Source: Xanthomonas cucurbitae (lineage in GTDB: Bacteria > Pseudomonadota > Gammaproteobacteria > Xanthomonadales > Xanthomonadaceae). Taken from it: a stretch of 32,517 nucleotides of DNA. Shown here in pieces: positions 25,201 through 32,517 of the stretch. Position 1 is the stretch's first letter; each line of letters opens with the position of its first letter. Under the pieces are notes generated by a model, which was not told where the DNA came from, did not search any database, and saw only the letters and a list, made by a program, of their open reading frames with translations. A program made the position numbers and the translations under genes. Where the stretch lies: positions 1 to 32,517 of the forward strand of contig NZ_MDED01000036.1 of NCBI RefSeq assembly GCF_002939885.1, read 5' to 3'.

Positions 25201-28200
25201 GGGCAGTGCCGGGACCTTGCGCCTGGTCGCCGACCGCCAGCTGAGCGCCTCCGGCACGCTGCTGGCAGGTGGCAATCTGCTTGCGCAGGGCAGCCAGCTG
25301 CAACTGGCCGGCGCCGATACCCGCGCCACCGGCAACGTGGCGCTGACCACCACTGGCAGTCTGGATCACCGTGGCGGCGATCTGCTGGCGGGCGGCACGC
25401 TGACCATCCAGGCCGGTGGCGGCATCGACAACAGCCGGCTCAACGGAGTCGGCGGGCAGCTGCAGGCCAACCAGCTCGGCATCGATGCCGGCAGTTTGAC
25501 CAATGCCGGCGGCCGCCTGGTCCAGAGCGGCACCGGCGCGACCCGCATCGGCCTCGCTGGCGCGTTCGACAACACCGCCGGCACGTTGGCCAGCAATGGG
25601 CAGGACCTGACCCTCACCGCTGCCAGTATCGACAATGCGCAGGGCCGCATCGAGCATGCCGGGGCCGGCACGCTCGCAGTCACCAGTCGCGGTGCCCTGG
25701 GCAACGTGGCGGGGCGCCTGCTCACGCAAGGTCAGCTGACCCTCGGCGCCGCCGGCACCGTGAACAACCAGGCCGGCACCGTTGCCGCTGCAGGCGATGC
25801 AAGCCTGAACGCAGCCAGCCTTGCCAATGTCGGTGGGTCGATCGCCGCGCGCGCGCTCTCGATACAGAGCGGTGGTGCAGTGGACAACCGCAGCGGGCTG
25901 CTGCAGGCCAGCGGCGGTGCATTGAACGTGCGCGCAGACAGTCTTGCCAATGCGGGCGGCACGGCGCAGGCCGTGACCAGTGGCGGTGCGGGTGGCGGTT
26001 TGCGCATCGAACTCAATCGAGGCTTGGACAACGGCAACGGCCTGATCGGTGCAAGCACCGACGCGGTCATCATCGCAGACAACCTCAGCAACGCAGGTGG
26101 CAGCCTGCAGGCCGCACGCGACCTGAGCATCACCGCACGCGGCCAGCTGGACAATCACCAGGCCGGCAAGCTCAGTGCCGGGCGCGATCTCACCGTTGCG
26201 GCGAGCGGCGCCTTGCTCAACAGCGGTGGCCAGCTCGACGCGGGCAATGCGCTCACTGCTTCCGGCGTGCGCATCGACAATACCCAGGGCAGCATCGTCA
26301 ACAACGGTGGCGGCTTGACGCGCATCATCACCGGCGGCGCCCTGACCAACGGCAACGGCAACCTGGGCGGGCGCGGCAGCGTGGTCATCGATGCGGCCTC
26401 CATCGCCAACACCAGCGGGCAGCTGGTCGCTGCCGGCGATCTGATCGCCAACACCAACAGCCTGGATAATCAGGGCGGCAGCGTCTACGCCGGCGCCAAC
26501 GTCCTGTTGCAGCGTGCGGGTGCGTTCCTCGACAACCGCAATGGCAGGATCAAGGCCGAGCAGTCGGTACAGCTCAGGCTGCAATCGCTGAGCAATGCCG
26601 GCGGGCAGATCGGCGCCGGCAGCGTCAGCGGTGGGGCCGGCAACGTGCTAATCGACACCGTCGGCTTCGACGGCGGCGGCAGCATCCTGGCGCAGAACCT
26701 GCTGGATCTGACGCTGCGCAGCGACTACACCCATCGCGCCGGCGCCGATCTCGTCAGCAATGGCGATTTCAACCTGCGCGTGGGCGGCAACCTGGTGAAC
26801 GAGGCCACGCTCAAGGCCGCGCGTCGGCTGGACATCACCGCCAGCACCATCAGCAACCGCGCCGGTGCCAGCATCCTCGCCAACGACACCCGCCTCACCG
26901 GCGGCAACCTGATCGACAACGCCGGCAGCCTCTCCGGCAACGGCGCGTTGTCGCTGGTGGCCAACAACCTCTACAACACCGGCAGCATCGTCGGCGGCAA
27001 TGTGGCGGTGAATACCGGCACCCTGGTCAATGGCGCCGATGTCGGCGGTGCGACCGACAACGCCGCCTACGGCTCGGCCTTGCTCGGCTCCACCGGCAAC
27101 ATGAACCTGATCGTGCGCGATCAACTGCTCAACCGCGATGCGCGCATCTTCAGCCTGGGCAATATTGCCATTGGTGGCGCGCAGGATGCCGGTGGCACGC
27201 TGGTAGCCCGGACCGGGGTGGTGAGTAACCTGTCGGGCAGTATTGAGGCCGATGGGAATGTCTTGATTGCGGCTGGTCAGATTAACAACCGGCGGCGAAT
27301 AGTTGACGCGAAAACCGGTCCGCTGACTGATGCCGAACGTACTGCGGCAAATGCAGGGATGCCTGAAGAAGTGATCCGCAGCGACCCTCGCCCTGGGACG
27401 TCAGGAGCAGGAGGTATTCGTTATGAGGGCCACGATCCTGGCGTCTATCGCACCTACAACGTTCTTGAGCGAGAGCAACTTGTCTCTGCAAGTGCTGAAG
27501 GGCGCGTCATTGCCGGTGGCAACATCGGATTGTCAGGATATGTAACCAATAACGCTTCAACCATTGCCGCCGGTGGTGCTCTGCTCATCAATCAGCGCGG
27601 TGTAAATGGTCTCTCAGAAGGAATGCTTGCGGCCACCGACGACGCACTCAATCAAGCGCTAGCGTTAAGGCAGGTCACGGAATACACAGACACCGAGTAC
27701 AGAGCACGCGCCGTGTTCAACGATTGCATGCTGCGTCAGGGTCAGCGGGTCGTGTGTTACTGGGAAACCGATGAAAGTGTTGTCGGATCAGGTAGGTTGG
27801 ACAACAGTTACGTCGCCCTAGGCGCCAACATGACCGGCGGCCAAGGCGTCAGCATCAACGGTGCCACGATCAACAACGGTGCGGTCGGTATCGACGGGCG
27901 CGCGGTGAGCGGCGCGTCGTTGGCCGCAGTCGGCACGCAAGGCGGGTTGAGCGGTCGCGGCAGGCAGGGCGCAGCCACGGCAGCACAGCAGGCAGTGACC
28001 GGCCGCGCCAACAGCGGCGCCAACAGCATCCGTGTCGCGACGGGTACCTCCGGTAGCGCAGGCACGCAAGTCGGCGCCAACACACAGGATGCCACGCTGG
28101 CTGCCTCCGGTGGCATCGTCGCCACGTCGGTCGCGCCGGTCATGTCCAACGACAACGGCCTGGGGCGCAGCACGGTCGAACAGGTGGCGGTGCAGGCCAC

Positions 28201-31200
28201 GGCGGCCGGCACCGGCATCGTGGCAGGCACCACCGAGAGCCGGATGCGCGTGGATCCGGCGACCATTCCGGTGACCGATCTGGCGGGTGGCGGGCAGACC
28301 TCGCTGAGCCAGATCGATCTGCCCATCGGTGGGCTGTATCGCCTGTCCAATGGCACTGCTACCGACCGCACCGCCATGGGTCGTGCAGCCACCGGCCTCG
28401 GCGGCATCAATGCCTGGCGCAGCAACGGCCCAGGCCGTCGTTACCTGATCGAGACCGACCCGCGCTTCGTCAACTACGACAACTTCATCAGCAGCGACTT
28501 CCTGCTGGACAAGCTGGGCGTGGACCCGGAGTGGACCCAGGCCCGGCTGGGCGATGGCTTCTACGAGCAGCGCCTGGTGCTGGACCAGATCACCCAGCTC
28601 ACTGGCCGCCGCTATCTGGCCAACTACGCCGATGGCGTGGCGCAATACCGCGCCTTGCTGGAATCCGGCGTGGCCGCCGCAGGCCAGCTGCAATTGAGCA
28701 TGGGCGTGGGCCTCACCGCCGCGCAGGCGGCGGCGCTCACGCAGGACATCGTGTGGATGGTGGAGCAGGACTACCAGGGCCAGAAGGTGCTGGTGCCGGT
28801 GGTGTATCTGGCCTCCAATTCGCTGCAGCTACGCGGCAATGGTGCCTTGATCGCTGGCGGCAACGTCGCGCTCAATGCCACCAACGGCCTGAGCAACCAG
28901 GGTGTGATCGCCGGCGCCGATGTCAGCCTCACCGCCGGCAACCTGCTCAACCAGGGGCGCGTCAGCGGCACCGGCACCGTGGCATTGGAAGCGCGCAACG
29001 ACCTGCTCAACCAGGGCCAGATCCAGGGCCGCGATGTTGGGCTGGCGGCCGGTAACAATCTGGCCAGCGAAGCGGCCAAGGCCCTCAATGGCGCCGGCAT
29101 CCTGTCCGGCATCAGTGCCAGCAATACGTTGCAACTATTCGCCGGCAATGACATGACGCTGACCGGCACCCGCGTGCAGGCCGGCGGCAGCGCGGCGCTG
29201 ATCGCAGGCAACACCCTCAGCCTCACGCCCAGCGCGTTGCGCAACGATAACGGCCTGCTGCGCGGCGGCGATGCCGTCTCGCTCATCACCGGCAAGGACC
29301 TGATCGTCTCCGCCGGCAACGACCTGCAATTGCATGGCGTGACCATCACTGCCGGCGGCAGCGCGGCCCTGCAAGCGGGCAACAACCTCTCGCTGACCCC
29401 GACCACCGGTTTGGACGGCAAGGCCGGCACCCGCACCACCATCAGCACCGGCAACAGCCTGCAGCTGACCGCTGGCAACGACCTGACCATCCGCCAGGCC
29501 GAGGTCAAGGCAGGTGGTGATCTGATCGCCGCAGCGGGCAACAACCTCAACGTCGCGTCGGTGCTCAACGACAGCCAGACCAGCAACTTCAACACCCGCA
29601 ACAGCAAGACCCGCGTCAACACCACCACGACCACGCAGACCATCGACCAGCAGGCGCTCACTGCCGGCGGCAACCTGATCCTCAGCGCCGGCAACGACGT
29701 CAACCTGGTGGCGGCCAAGCTGGACGCCGGCAAGGGCTTGGGCATCAGCGCCGGCAACGACATCAACGCCAGCACGCTGACCACGGTGGACACCAGCACC
29801 ACGCAAGAAACGCGCAAGCGCTTCAAGCAGACCACCAGCACTCGCGACGAAACCGTCCACGGGACCGAGTTCACCGCCGGCAGCAACCTCGCCCTGCAGG
29901 CGGGCAACGACATCACGCTCACCGCTGCATCGGCTGCTACCAAAGAGGGCGGTATCACCCTGGCCGCCGGCAACAACGTCAACCTGCTCGCCGCCAGCGA
30001 GCAGCACGATGCCGTGCAGGACATGACCAAGAAGAAGAAGGGCACGTTCAGCAGCAAGACCACCACCACGCATGATGCGTGGCAGGACACGCTTGCCATT
30101 GGTACAGCGCTGAGTGGTGAGTCGGTCAACATCTCGGCTGGCAACGACGTGGCCGTGGTCGGCTCGACCGTCCTGGCTACCGGCGATGTGCGCCTGGCCG
30201 CCGGCAACAACGTCACCATCGAATCCGCGCAGGACACCAGCAGCGAGGCGCACAGCTTCAGTCAGAAGCGCTCCGGCCTGACCGGTAGCATTGGCAATGG
30301 CGTGGCGAGCATCGGCTACAGCCATGCGCGCAGCAATAGCCAGAACGCCACCGACTCGGTCACCCAGGTCGCTTCATCGGTTGGCTCGACCGAGGGCAAC
30401 CTTGTGGTCAGCGCCGGCAACCAGCTGACCATCGCTGCATCGGACATCGGTGCCGGCAAGGACCTGACCCTGGCGGCCAAGGACATCGCGCTGCTGGCGC
30501 GACAGAACACGGTCGATAACCAAGCCAGCCAGTCCAGCAAGTCGAACGGCTTCTCGGTGGGTGTGACCTACGATCCGGGCGCTTCCTATCGCAGCGCACG
30601 CGATTCGACCACCAAGAACATGGTCGATACCGGCTCCACGATGAGCAAGATCAGCCGCGATGCCGAAGGCGCCGCCGCTGGCACCATGGCCGCGATCACC
30701 CCGGTGGTCATCCAGGCCAGCAGCCATCGCTCCAACGCGTCGCAGAACGCAAGCACCAGCGACGCGCGGGTCAGCCAATTGGCGGCCGGTGGCAACCTCA
30801 CGCTACTGGCTAGCGATGGCTCGATCACCAGCCAGGGCACGCAAATGTCCGCGGAGGGCAATGCGCTGCTGCTGGCCAGCAAGGACATCGTGTTCGACGT
30901 AGCGCACAGCACCCAGTCCAGCGGCAACGCCAGCACTGGCAAAGGCTGGGGCTTCAACAACGCGGCCGGCTTGCCGTACGGCAACTACAACCAGCAAGGC
31001 ACCGGCAACGGGCAGACCGACACACTCACCGGTACCCAGTTGTCGGTAGGCGGCAACGCCAGCCTGACCACCACGCAGGGCGACATTGCACTGACTGCAA
31101 GCAACATCGCCGCCCAAGGCAATGTGAGCATGCGCGCCGCGGGCGACCTGACCATCCAGAGCGGGCAGGACCTCCTGGGCAATGCCAACCAATCCACCAG

Positions 31201-32517
31201 CAAGGGGATTGGTACGGTGGTCATCTCCGACACCGAGCGCTTTGCCGGCTACAACAAGAAGACCCACGTCGACGAGAACGCGCAGGTGGCGCAGGTGGCC
31301 AGCACCGTCGGCAGCCTGGGCGGCAATGTCAGCCTGAGCGCCGGTGGCGCGTACACGCAGGTGGCCAGCAACGTGGTCGCTGCCAAGGACGTGGACATCA
31401 CCGCCGCCTCGATCCAGCTGCTGACCGCCAACACCAGCAGCTCCGCTTCGCAGCAGGATGACGACCTCAAAATTGGTGCCTTCGCGCGCATCAAATCCCC
31501 GCTGATCGATCTGATCAACAACGTGGACGATGCGCGCAAGTCCGACGGCCGCCTGGGTGCAATGCAGGGCATGGCAGCGGCAGCCAACGCGTACCAGACG
31601 GCGAGGGCGGTGCAGAGCGGCTCGCTGCTCAGCGTGGAAGCCGGCGTCGGCTTTGCGACCAGCGAGAGTAGCTTCAACAGCAGTAGTCAGATCTCACAAG
31701 GCTCCACCATCACCGGCGGTGGCAATGTCAGCCTGAAAACTACCGAAGGCGACCTGCGCATCGTGCAGGGCAACCTCAAGGCGGGCGACACGCTGAGCCT
31801 GGAGTCGGCACGCGATCTGGTGCTGGAAGCGGGCAACTCCAGCAGTACCGAACAGAGCAAGGGCAGCAATGCCGGCTTCGAAGTCGGCGTAGGTGCCTCG
31901 GTGGGTGCGCAGACGGGCGTGTATGCGTATGTGCAAGCCAGCGTCGGTAGCCACAAGTCGAACGTGGATGGCAGCAGCTGGCAGAACACCCAGTTGGCCG
32001 GGCAGAACATCGTGCTCACCTCTGAGGGCGACACCACACTGCGTGGCGCAGTGGTCAAGGGCGACCGGATCGACGTGCAGACCGGTGGCGACCTGACGAT
32101 CGAATCGCTGCAGGACAAGCTGGATATCCAGTCCAAGGAAAGCAGCGTCGGTGGCCGCTTGCAGGTGTCGTTCGGCTCTGCGTGGGACGTCAGTGGCTAC
32201 GCAAGCGCCGCCAAGGCCAACGGCAATTATCTGGGTGTGGTCGAGCAATCGGGCCTGTTCGCGGGCGATGGCGGTTATCACGTCACTGCCGGCAATGTGA
32301 ACCTGATCGGCGGCGCCATCGCCAGTACCAATGCCGGTGCCAGCGAGTTGACGGCCGATTCGTTGACGTTCACCGATCTGAAAAACCGGATGGACTACAG
32401 CGCCTCGTCCGGCAGCATCAGCGGCGGCTTCGGCAGTAGCGGCAACCAGACCGATGCCAACGGCAACCCGGTGCAGCCGAGCGCTGGCGAGCAGTCGCGC
32501 GACATCGGCAACACCAT
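19202..32517 (+). CDS. fhaB: FhaB/CdiA-like TpsA exoprotein (filamentous haemagglutinin), C-terminus outside window
   Basis: The frame is open for 4438 complete codons to the window end without a stop. It encodes a giant secreted adhesin or contact-dependent toxin stalk. AGAGAGA precedes the start. Residues about 15-37 form a signal peptide (LALLLCVTITWTSFPAWAQ). The TPS domain (about 38-300) has GISHNRYTTFNVGPNGL, a GNNNL segment and IANPNGISCDGCGFLNT with the NPNGI motif. Residues about 320-2690 are beta-helix repeats (FHA-1-like), partly in a 259-residue super-repeat. About 2694-3200 is non-repetitive and includes RRYLIETDPRFVNYDNFISS and DIVWMVEQDYQGQKVLVPVVY, a segment conserved in FhaB/CdiA proteins. 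From about 3200 onward, AGGNL and AGND-type Fil_haemagg_2 repeats form FHA-2. Whether it ends in a toxin with an immunity gene (CDI) or only an adhesin cannot be seen. Confidence 0.93.
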   Translation, partial: MDIQALSVRGDVAEQSKRALALLLCVTITWTSFPAWAQVAPTPNPGGQTPGQQVAANGVPVVDIVAPNARGISHNRYTTFNVGPNGLILNNSAQISRTELGGYVAGNNNLQRSGAASLILNEVTSTASRLQGYTEIAGARAQLVIANPNGISCDGCGFLNTSRVTLTTGTPTLGADGTLNGFSVTGGALTIGSNGLDAFNVDRLDLLSRQLNVGGSIWTRELLANAGTGRISYDGMLLDVLPGSDGAAPSIGIDVAQLGGMYAERIRLIATDAGVGVVSRGTLAAQSGDLQIDSAGQVSLGGTAVARDGVSIRAAGALEQAGMLGSQQGDVILRSARMRLAGDLVAAGALDAQASGLLVHAGRSSAGSIRLFGSELDADGSLHGAGALELGADGLLRSGGVAYGGTGARLRGGRIALSGTLQSGAAIALEAQTIEALGTLDAASALRLAGGGDVRLGGLAQAGQGIEVQAAGRLTVQGQVIAADALAVTAGALEIAPRGALSAGADLDLRSTGALQTAGSVYAARDLRVQAGSMTSTGSIAAAGDVQAAVAGSLTNGGSIAAGNALRVDAAQLDSAGDIGSQRGDATLRSRAGLRLSGNTVAGGTLAVDGGTDVQVAGTLNAASATLGSGGTLAVSGTLQSTRGATTLVSAGDLRTDAMLRSAGAINMQAGGALRQRGQLHSDGTLQLRAASIDHAGTIDAGGGLRIASATDLALDGTVQSAGAVSMQAAAALDNRASVVAAGVLQVAAGSLRNAQGAAFSSDADTLVRTSGTLDNAGSLYAGNTLQLAAGTLLQSGRVGAGNAIAATASGAFDNTGTIVAANTVQIDAASLHSSGQLGSEAASVSLASQGDMHLEGVVAAATALQATAAGDLQQAGVLKARSLALAAGKDLTVAGNVQAAQALDLQAQQTLSFAAQGQVQGDASLRAGSIVTHQDAVLQTGGALTLRADAIDSRGKLDAGSDLQIRSQGELALSGVAQGGRDVTVTAATAVTNAAHVVAGRDLTVQAQRLENTAAGVLAGEGNLALTTSAQLDNAGRVQAGGDVRLVADQLDQSGSVSAGKTVQVAVAGTLDNRGSLAARQALQVEAGTLRSSGQLGSERADVGLSSGDAMQLGGVVAAATALRATAAGDLQQRGALNAQSLALQAGRDLTIDGNLRSASTLDLLAQGTLALNGQASSAADATIGGARVLTDAAAVLQSGAAINVNGGAIDSRGALDAATDVALRSAGDLALGGVVQSQRDVFLTANGTLRNAAQVIAVRDLAVQAASAANAADATLGAQRNLRIEIAGALDNAGTLHGEHGLALSTGSLLQRGRLYSGDALSIVSTGAFQNLGQLVSGQNLSITADSILSTGQLGSVNAALTLTSHNAIDLQGVVSAATAVQATATGDLSQAGTLTARTVALQAGRDLNANGTLQATTTLELQAQRALALNGQAQAGSTAALRGDSIATGTAAVLKSGGQITLDGVEIDSRGTLDAGSDLRLRSTGALALAGVAQATGDVELTANGSLRNAGQGVAGRDLSVQASAIDNAAGGALAAERGLVLTSGAVQSAGTLQSGGDLQITAASVTQTGSAIAGKALSADVSGLLDNRGNLIAKDALRVEAGNLRSSGQLGSETASVTLSSRGDSVLQGVVAAATTLQATAAGDLQQAGSLKAHAVALQAGRDLTAAGTLQSATGLDLQAQRSLMFKGQAASAGNASLRGASIATAQAAVLQSGGGITLDGAAIDSHGALDAASDLALRSTGSLAVAGVAQADRHVVLSATSAISNAAQVVAGQDLTVTAASAGNSGTGVLLAQGNTTLSIAGLLDNAGAVRAGNQLTLGVGALRQTGQAYGVSGLGLTAAGAVDNRGGLIGGNGLRVEADQLSSSGQLGSERGAVALTSRGNLQLDGNLAAAGAFSAQAGGTLAQRGSLSAGSTLELRSSGDLSVAGQLAAQQLTLTSDAVLRQQGVVSGSTVGLQGARIENAGQTTATGELSLRAGDIAIAGTVGAGIAGDGSLGSAGTLRLVADRQLSASGTLLAGGNLLAQGSQLQLAGADTRATGNVALTTTGSLDHRGGDLLAGGTLTIQAGGGIDNSRLNGVGGQLQANQLGIDAGSLTNAGGRLVQSGTGATRIGLAGAFDNTAGTLASNGQDLTLTAASIDNAQGRIEHAGAGTLAVTSRGALGNVAGRLLTQGQLTLGAAGTVNNQAGTVAAAGDASLNAASLANVGGSIAARALSIQSGGAVDNRSGLLQASGGALNVRADSLANAGGTAQAVTSGGAGGGLRIELNRGLDNGNGLIGASTDAVIIADNLSNAGGSLQAARDLSITARGQLDNHQAGKLSAGRDLTVAASGALLNSGGQLDAGNALTASGVRIDNTQGSIVNNGGGLTRIITGGALTNGNGNLGGRGSVVIDAASIANTSGQLVAAGDLIANTNSLDNQGGSVYAGANVLLQRAGAFLDNRNGRIKAEQSVQLRLQSLSNAGGQIGAGSVSGGAGNVLIDTVGFDGGGSILAQNLLDLTLRSDYTHRAGADLVSNGDFNLRVGGNLVNEATLKAARRLDITASTISNRAGASILANDTRLTGGNLIDNAGSLSGNGALSLVANNLYNTGSIVGGNVAVNTGTLVNGADVGGATDNAAYGSALLGSTGNMNLIVRDQLLNRDARIFSLGNIAIGGAQDAGGTLVARTGVVSNLSGSIEADGNVLIAAGQINNRRRIVDAKTGPLTDAERTAANAGMPEEVIRSDPRPGTSGAGGIRYEGHDPGVYRTYNVLEREQLVSASAEGRVIAGGNIGLSGYVTNNASTIAAGGALLINQRGVNGLSEGMLAATDDALNQALALRQVTEYTDTEYRARAVFNDCMLRQGQRVVCYWETDESVVGSGRLDNSYVALGANMTGGQGVSINGATINNGAVGIDGRAVSGASLAAVGTQGGLSGRGRQGAATAAQQAVTGRANSGANSIRVATGTSGSAGTQVGANTQDATLAASGGIVATSVAPVMSNDNGLGRSTVEQVAVQATAAGTGIVAGTTESRMRVDPATIPVTDLAGGGQTSLSQIDLPIGGLYRLSNGTATDRTAMGRAATGLGGINAWRSNGPGRRYLIETDPRFVNYDNFISSDFLLDKLGVDPEWTQARLGDGFYEQRLVLDQITQLTGRRYLANYADGVAQYRALLESGVAAAGQLQLSMGVGLTAAQAAALTQDIVWMVEQDYQGQKVLVPVVYLASNSLQLRGNGALIAGGNVALNATNGLSNQGVIAGADVSLTAGNLLNQGRVSGTGTVALEARNDLLNQGQIQGRDVGLAAGNNLASEAAKALNGAGILSGISASNTLQLFAGNDMTLTGTRVQAGGSAALIAGNTLSLTPSALRNDNGLLRGGDAVSLITGKDLIVSAGNDLQLHGVTITAGGSAALQAGNNLSLTPTTGLDGKAGTRTTISTGNSLQLTAGNDLTIRQAEVKAGGDLIAAAGNNLNVASVLNDSQTSNFNTRNSKTRVNTTTTTQTIDQQALTAGGNLILSAGNDVNLVAAKLDAGKGLGISAGNDINASTLTTVDTSTTQETRKRFKQTTSTRDETVHGTEFTAGSNLALQAGNDITLTAASAATKEGGITLAAGNNVNLLAASEQHDAVQDMTKKKKGTFSSKTTTTHDAWQDTLAIGTALSGESVNISAGNDVAVVGSTVLATGDVRLAAGNNVTIESAQDTSSEAHSFSQKRSGLTGSIGNGVASIGYSHARSNSQNATDSVTQVASSVGSTEGNLVVSAGNQLTIAASDIGAGKDLTLAAKDIALLARQNTVDNQASQSSKSNGFSVGVTYDPGASYRSARDSTTKNMVDTGSTMSKISRDAEGAAAGTMAAITPVVIQASSHRSNASQNASTSDARVSQLAAGGNLTLLASDGSITSQGTQMSAEGNALLLASKDIVFDVAHSTQSSGNASTGKGWGFNNAAGLPYGNYNQQGTGNGQTDTLTGTQLSVGGNASLTTTQGDIALTASNIAAQGNVSMRAAGDLTIQSGQDLLGNANQSTSKGIGTVVISDTERFAGYNKKTHVDENAQVAQVASTVGSLGGNVSLSAGGAYTQVASNVVAAKDVDITAASIQLLTANTSSSASQQDDDLKIGAFARIKSPLIDLINNVDDARKSDGRLGAMQGMAAAANAYQTARAVQSGSLLSVEAGVGFATSESSFNSSSQISQGSTITGGGNVSLKTTEGDLRIVQGNLKAGDTLSLESARDLVLEAGNSSSTEQSKGSNAGFEVGVGASVGAQTGVYAYVQASVGSHKSNVDGSSWQNTQLAGQNIVLTSEGDTTLRGAVVKGDRIDVQTGGDLTIESLQDKLDIQSKESSVGGRLQVSFGSAWDVSGYASAAKANGNYLGVVEQSGLFAGDGGYHVTAGNVNLIGGAIASTNAGASELTADSLTFTDLKNRMDYSASSGSISGGFGSSGNQTDANGNPVQPSAGEQSRDIGNT
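20924..25582 (+). repeat. Tandem ~777-bp super-repeat within fhaB
   Basis: The marker SSGQLGS (or a variant) recurs in frame at 20924 (SAGDIGS), 21701, 22478, 23255 (STGQLGS), 24029 and 24806. Spacings are 777, 777, 777, 774 and 777 bases, that is 259, 259, 259, 258 and 259 codons. Each unit carries the same internal order: a block like VVAAATALQATAAGDLQQ, then LQAGRDLT, an AIDSRG-like turn, GVAQ, DNRG and back to SSGQLGS. The first unit is the most diverged. A weaker further copy may start near 20159 (QAGMLGS, 765 bases earlier). Confidence 0.85.
27282..28800 (+). other. Non-repetitive middle region of FhaB (receptor-binding/YP-like position)
   Basis: Residues about 2694-3200 interrupt the beta-helical repeats. 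The first part (to about 2862) has lower GC and irregular sequence with a Cys pair (FNDCMLRQGQRVVCYWE). A Ser/Gly/Ala/Thr-rich stretch follows. From about 3040 to 3200 there is a segment conserved in many FhaB/CdiA proteins (GLYRLSNG, YLIETDPRFVNYDNF, LGDGFYEQRLV, DIVWMVEQ). In E. coli CdiA the equivalent position between FHA-1 and FHA-2 holds the receptor-binding and Tyr/Pro-rich domains. Equivalence here is by position only. Confidence 0.55.

Noticed and set aside
20924..25582. CRISPR-like regular spacing in fhaB
   Set aside because: Period is 777 bases with coding continuity and diverged copies, not short identical repeats with unique spacers.
19271..27124. Very long minus-strand open frames (up to about 1000 codons) opposite fhaB
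   Set aside because: They are antisense shadows caused by repetitive GC-rich codons; their translations are low-complexity Ala/Gln/Arg/Pro sequence, overlap each other in two frames, and none has a signal or domain. The sense frame has signal peptide, TPS domain and NPNGI motif.
27808..30778. Minus-strand frames of 200-490 codons opposite the second FHA region
   Set aside because: Same shadow effect; products are Leu/Ala/Pro/Val-rich low complexity with no family resemblance.

Overview
The window looks like a chromosomal segment of a high-GC plant-associated gammaproteobacterium of the Xanthomonas group. The evidence is the gene content: a xylose isomerase beside a sugar porter, an hms/pga-type biofilm polysaccharide operon divergent from a two-partner-secretion FhaC/FhaB pair, and a Xanthomonas-style effector-like cassette. 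No marker fixes the species. The assignment rests on recalled family resemblance, since no search was possible.

Layout. (1) 1-2210 is ordinary sugar metabolism: the 3' end of xylA, then a 12-TM sugar/H+ symporter, closed by a strong hairpin. (2) 2215-8675 is an accessory island. It holds a decayed, mosaic remnant of an effector-like gene, an Imm11 (DUF1629) immunity-type gene, a 1332-residue protein with an N-terminal AHH-nuclease-like domain and a long Gln-rich middle, and a membrane-anchored coiled-coil protein resembling plasmid MobB-type relaxation proteins. A 542-bp block is shared almost exactly between the remnant and the intact gene. (3) 8676-11348 is visibly more AT-rich. It carries a MASE1-like membrane protein with a histidine-kinase-like but apparently degenerate C-terminus, and a small secreted protein on the other strand whose 3' end overlaps it.

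(4) 11349-17028 (minus strand) is a complete, tightly packed pgaABCD/hmsHFRS operon for synthesis, partial deacetylation and export of poly-beta-1,6-N-acetylglucosamine. (5) 17029-17430 is the divergent control region, with a perfect CRP/Clp-type palindrome roughly midway between the two operons. (6) 17431-32517 holds the TpsB transporter FhaC and the first 4438 codons of a giant FhaB/CdiA-like TpsA exoprotein. It remains open to the window edge and its C-terminus lies outside. The TpsA contains a secretion domain, a first beta-helical region built from a roughly 259-residue super-repeat, a non-repetitive middle region, and a second Fil_haemagg_2-type repeat region.

How the parts may work together: the polysaccharide operon and the adhesin/TPS pair both build the cell surface and biofilm and may share control through Clp. 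The 2.2-8.7 kb island reads as an interbacterial effector-immunity module, possibly linked to a type IV secretion route. That last link is inference.
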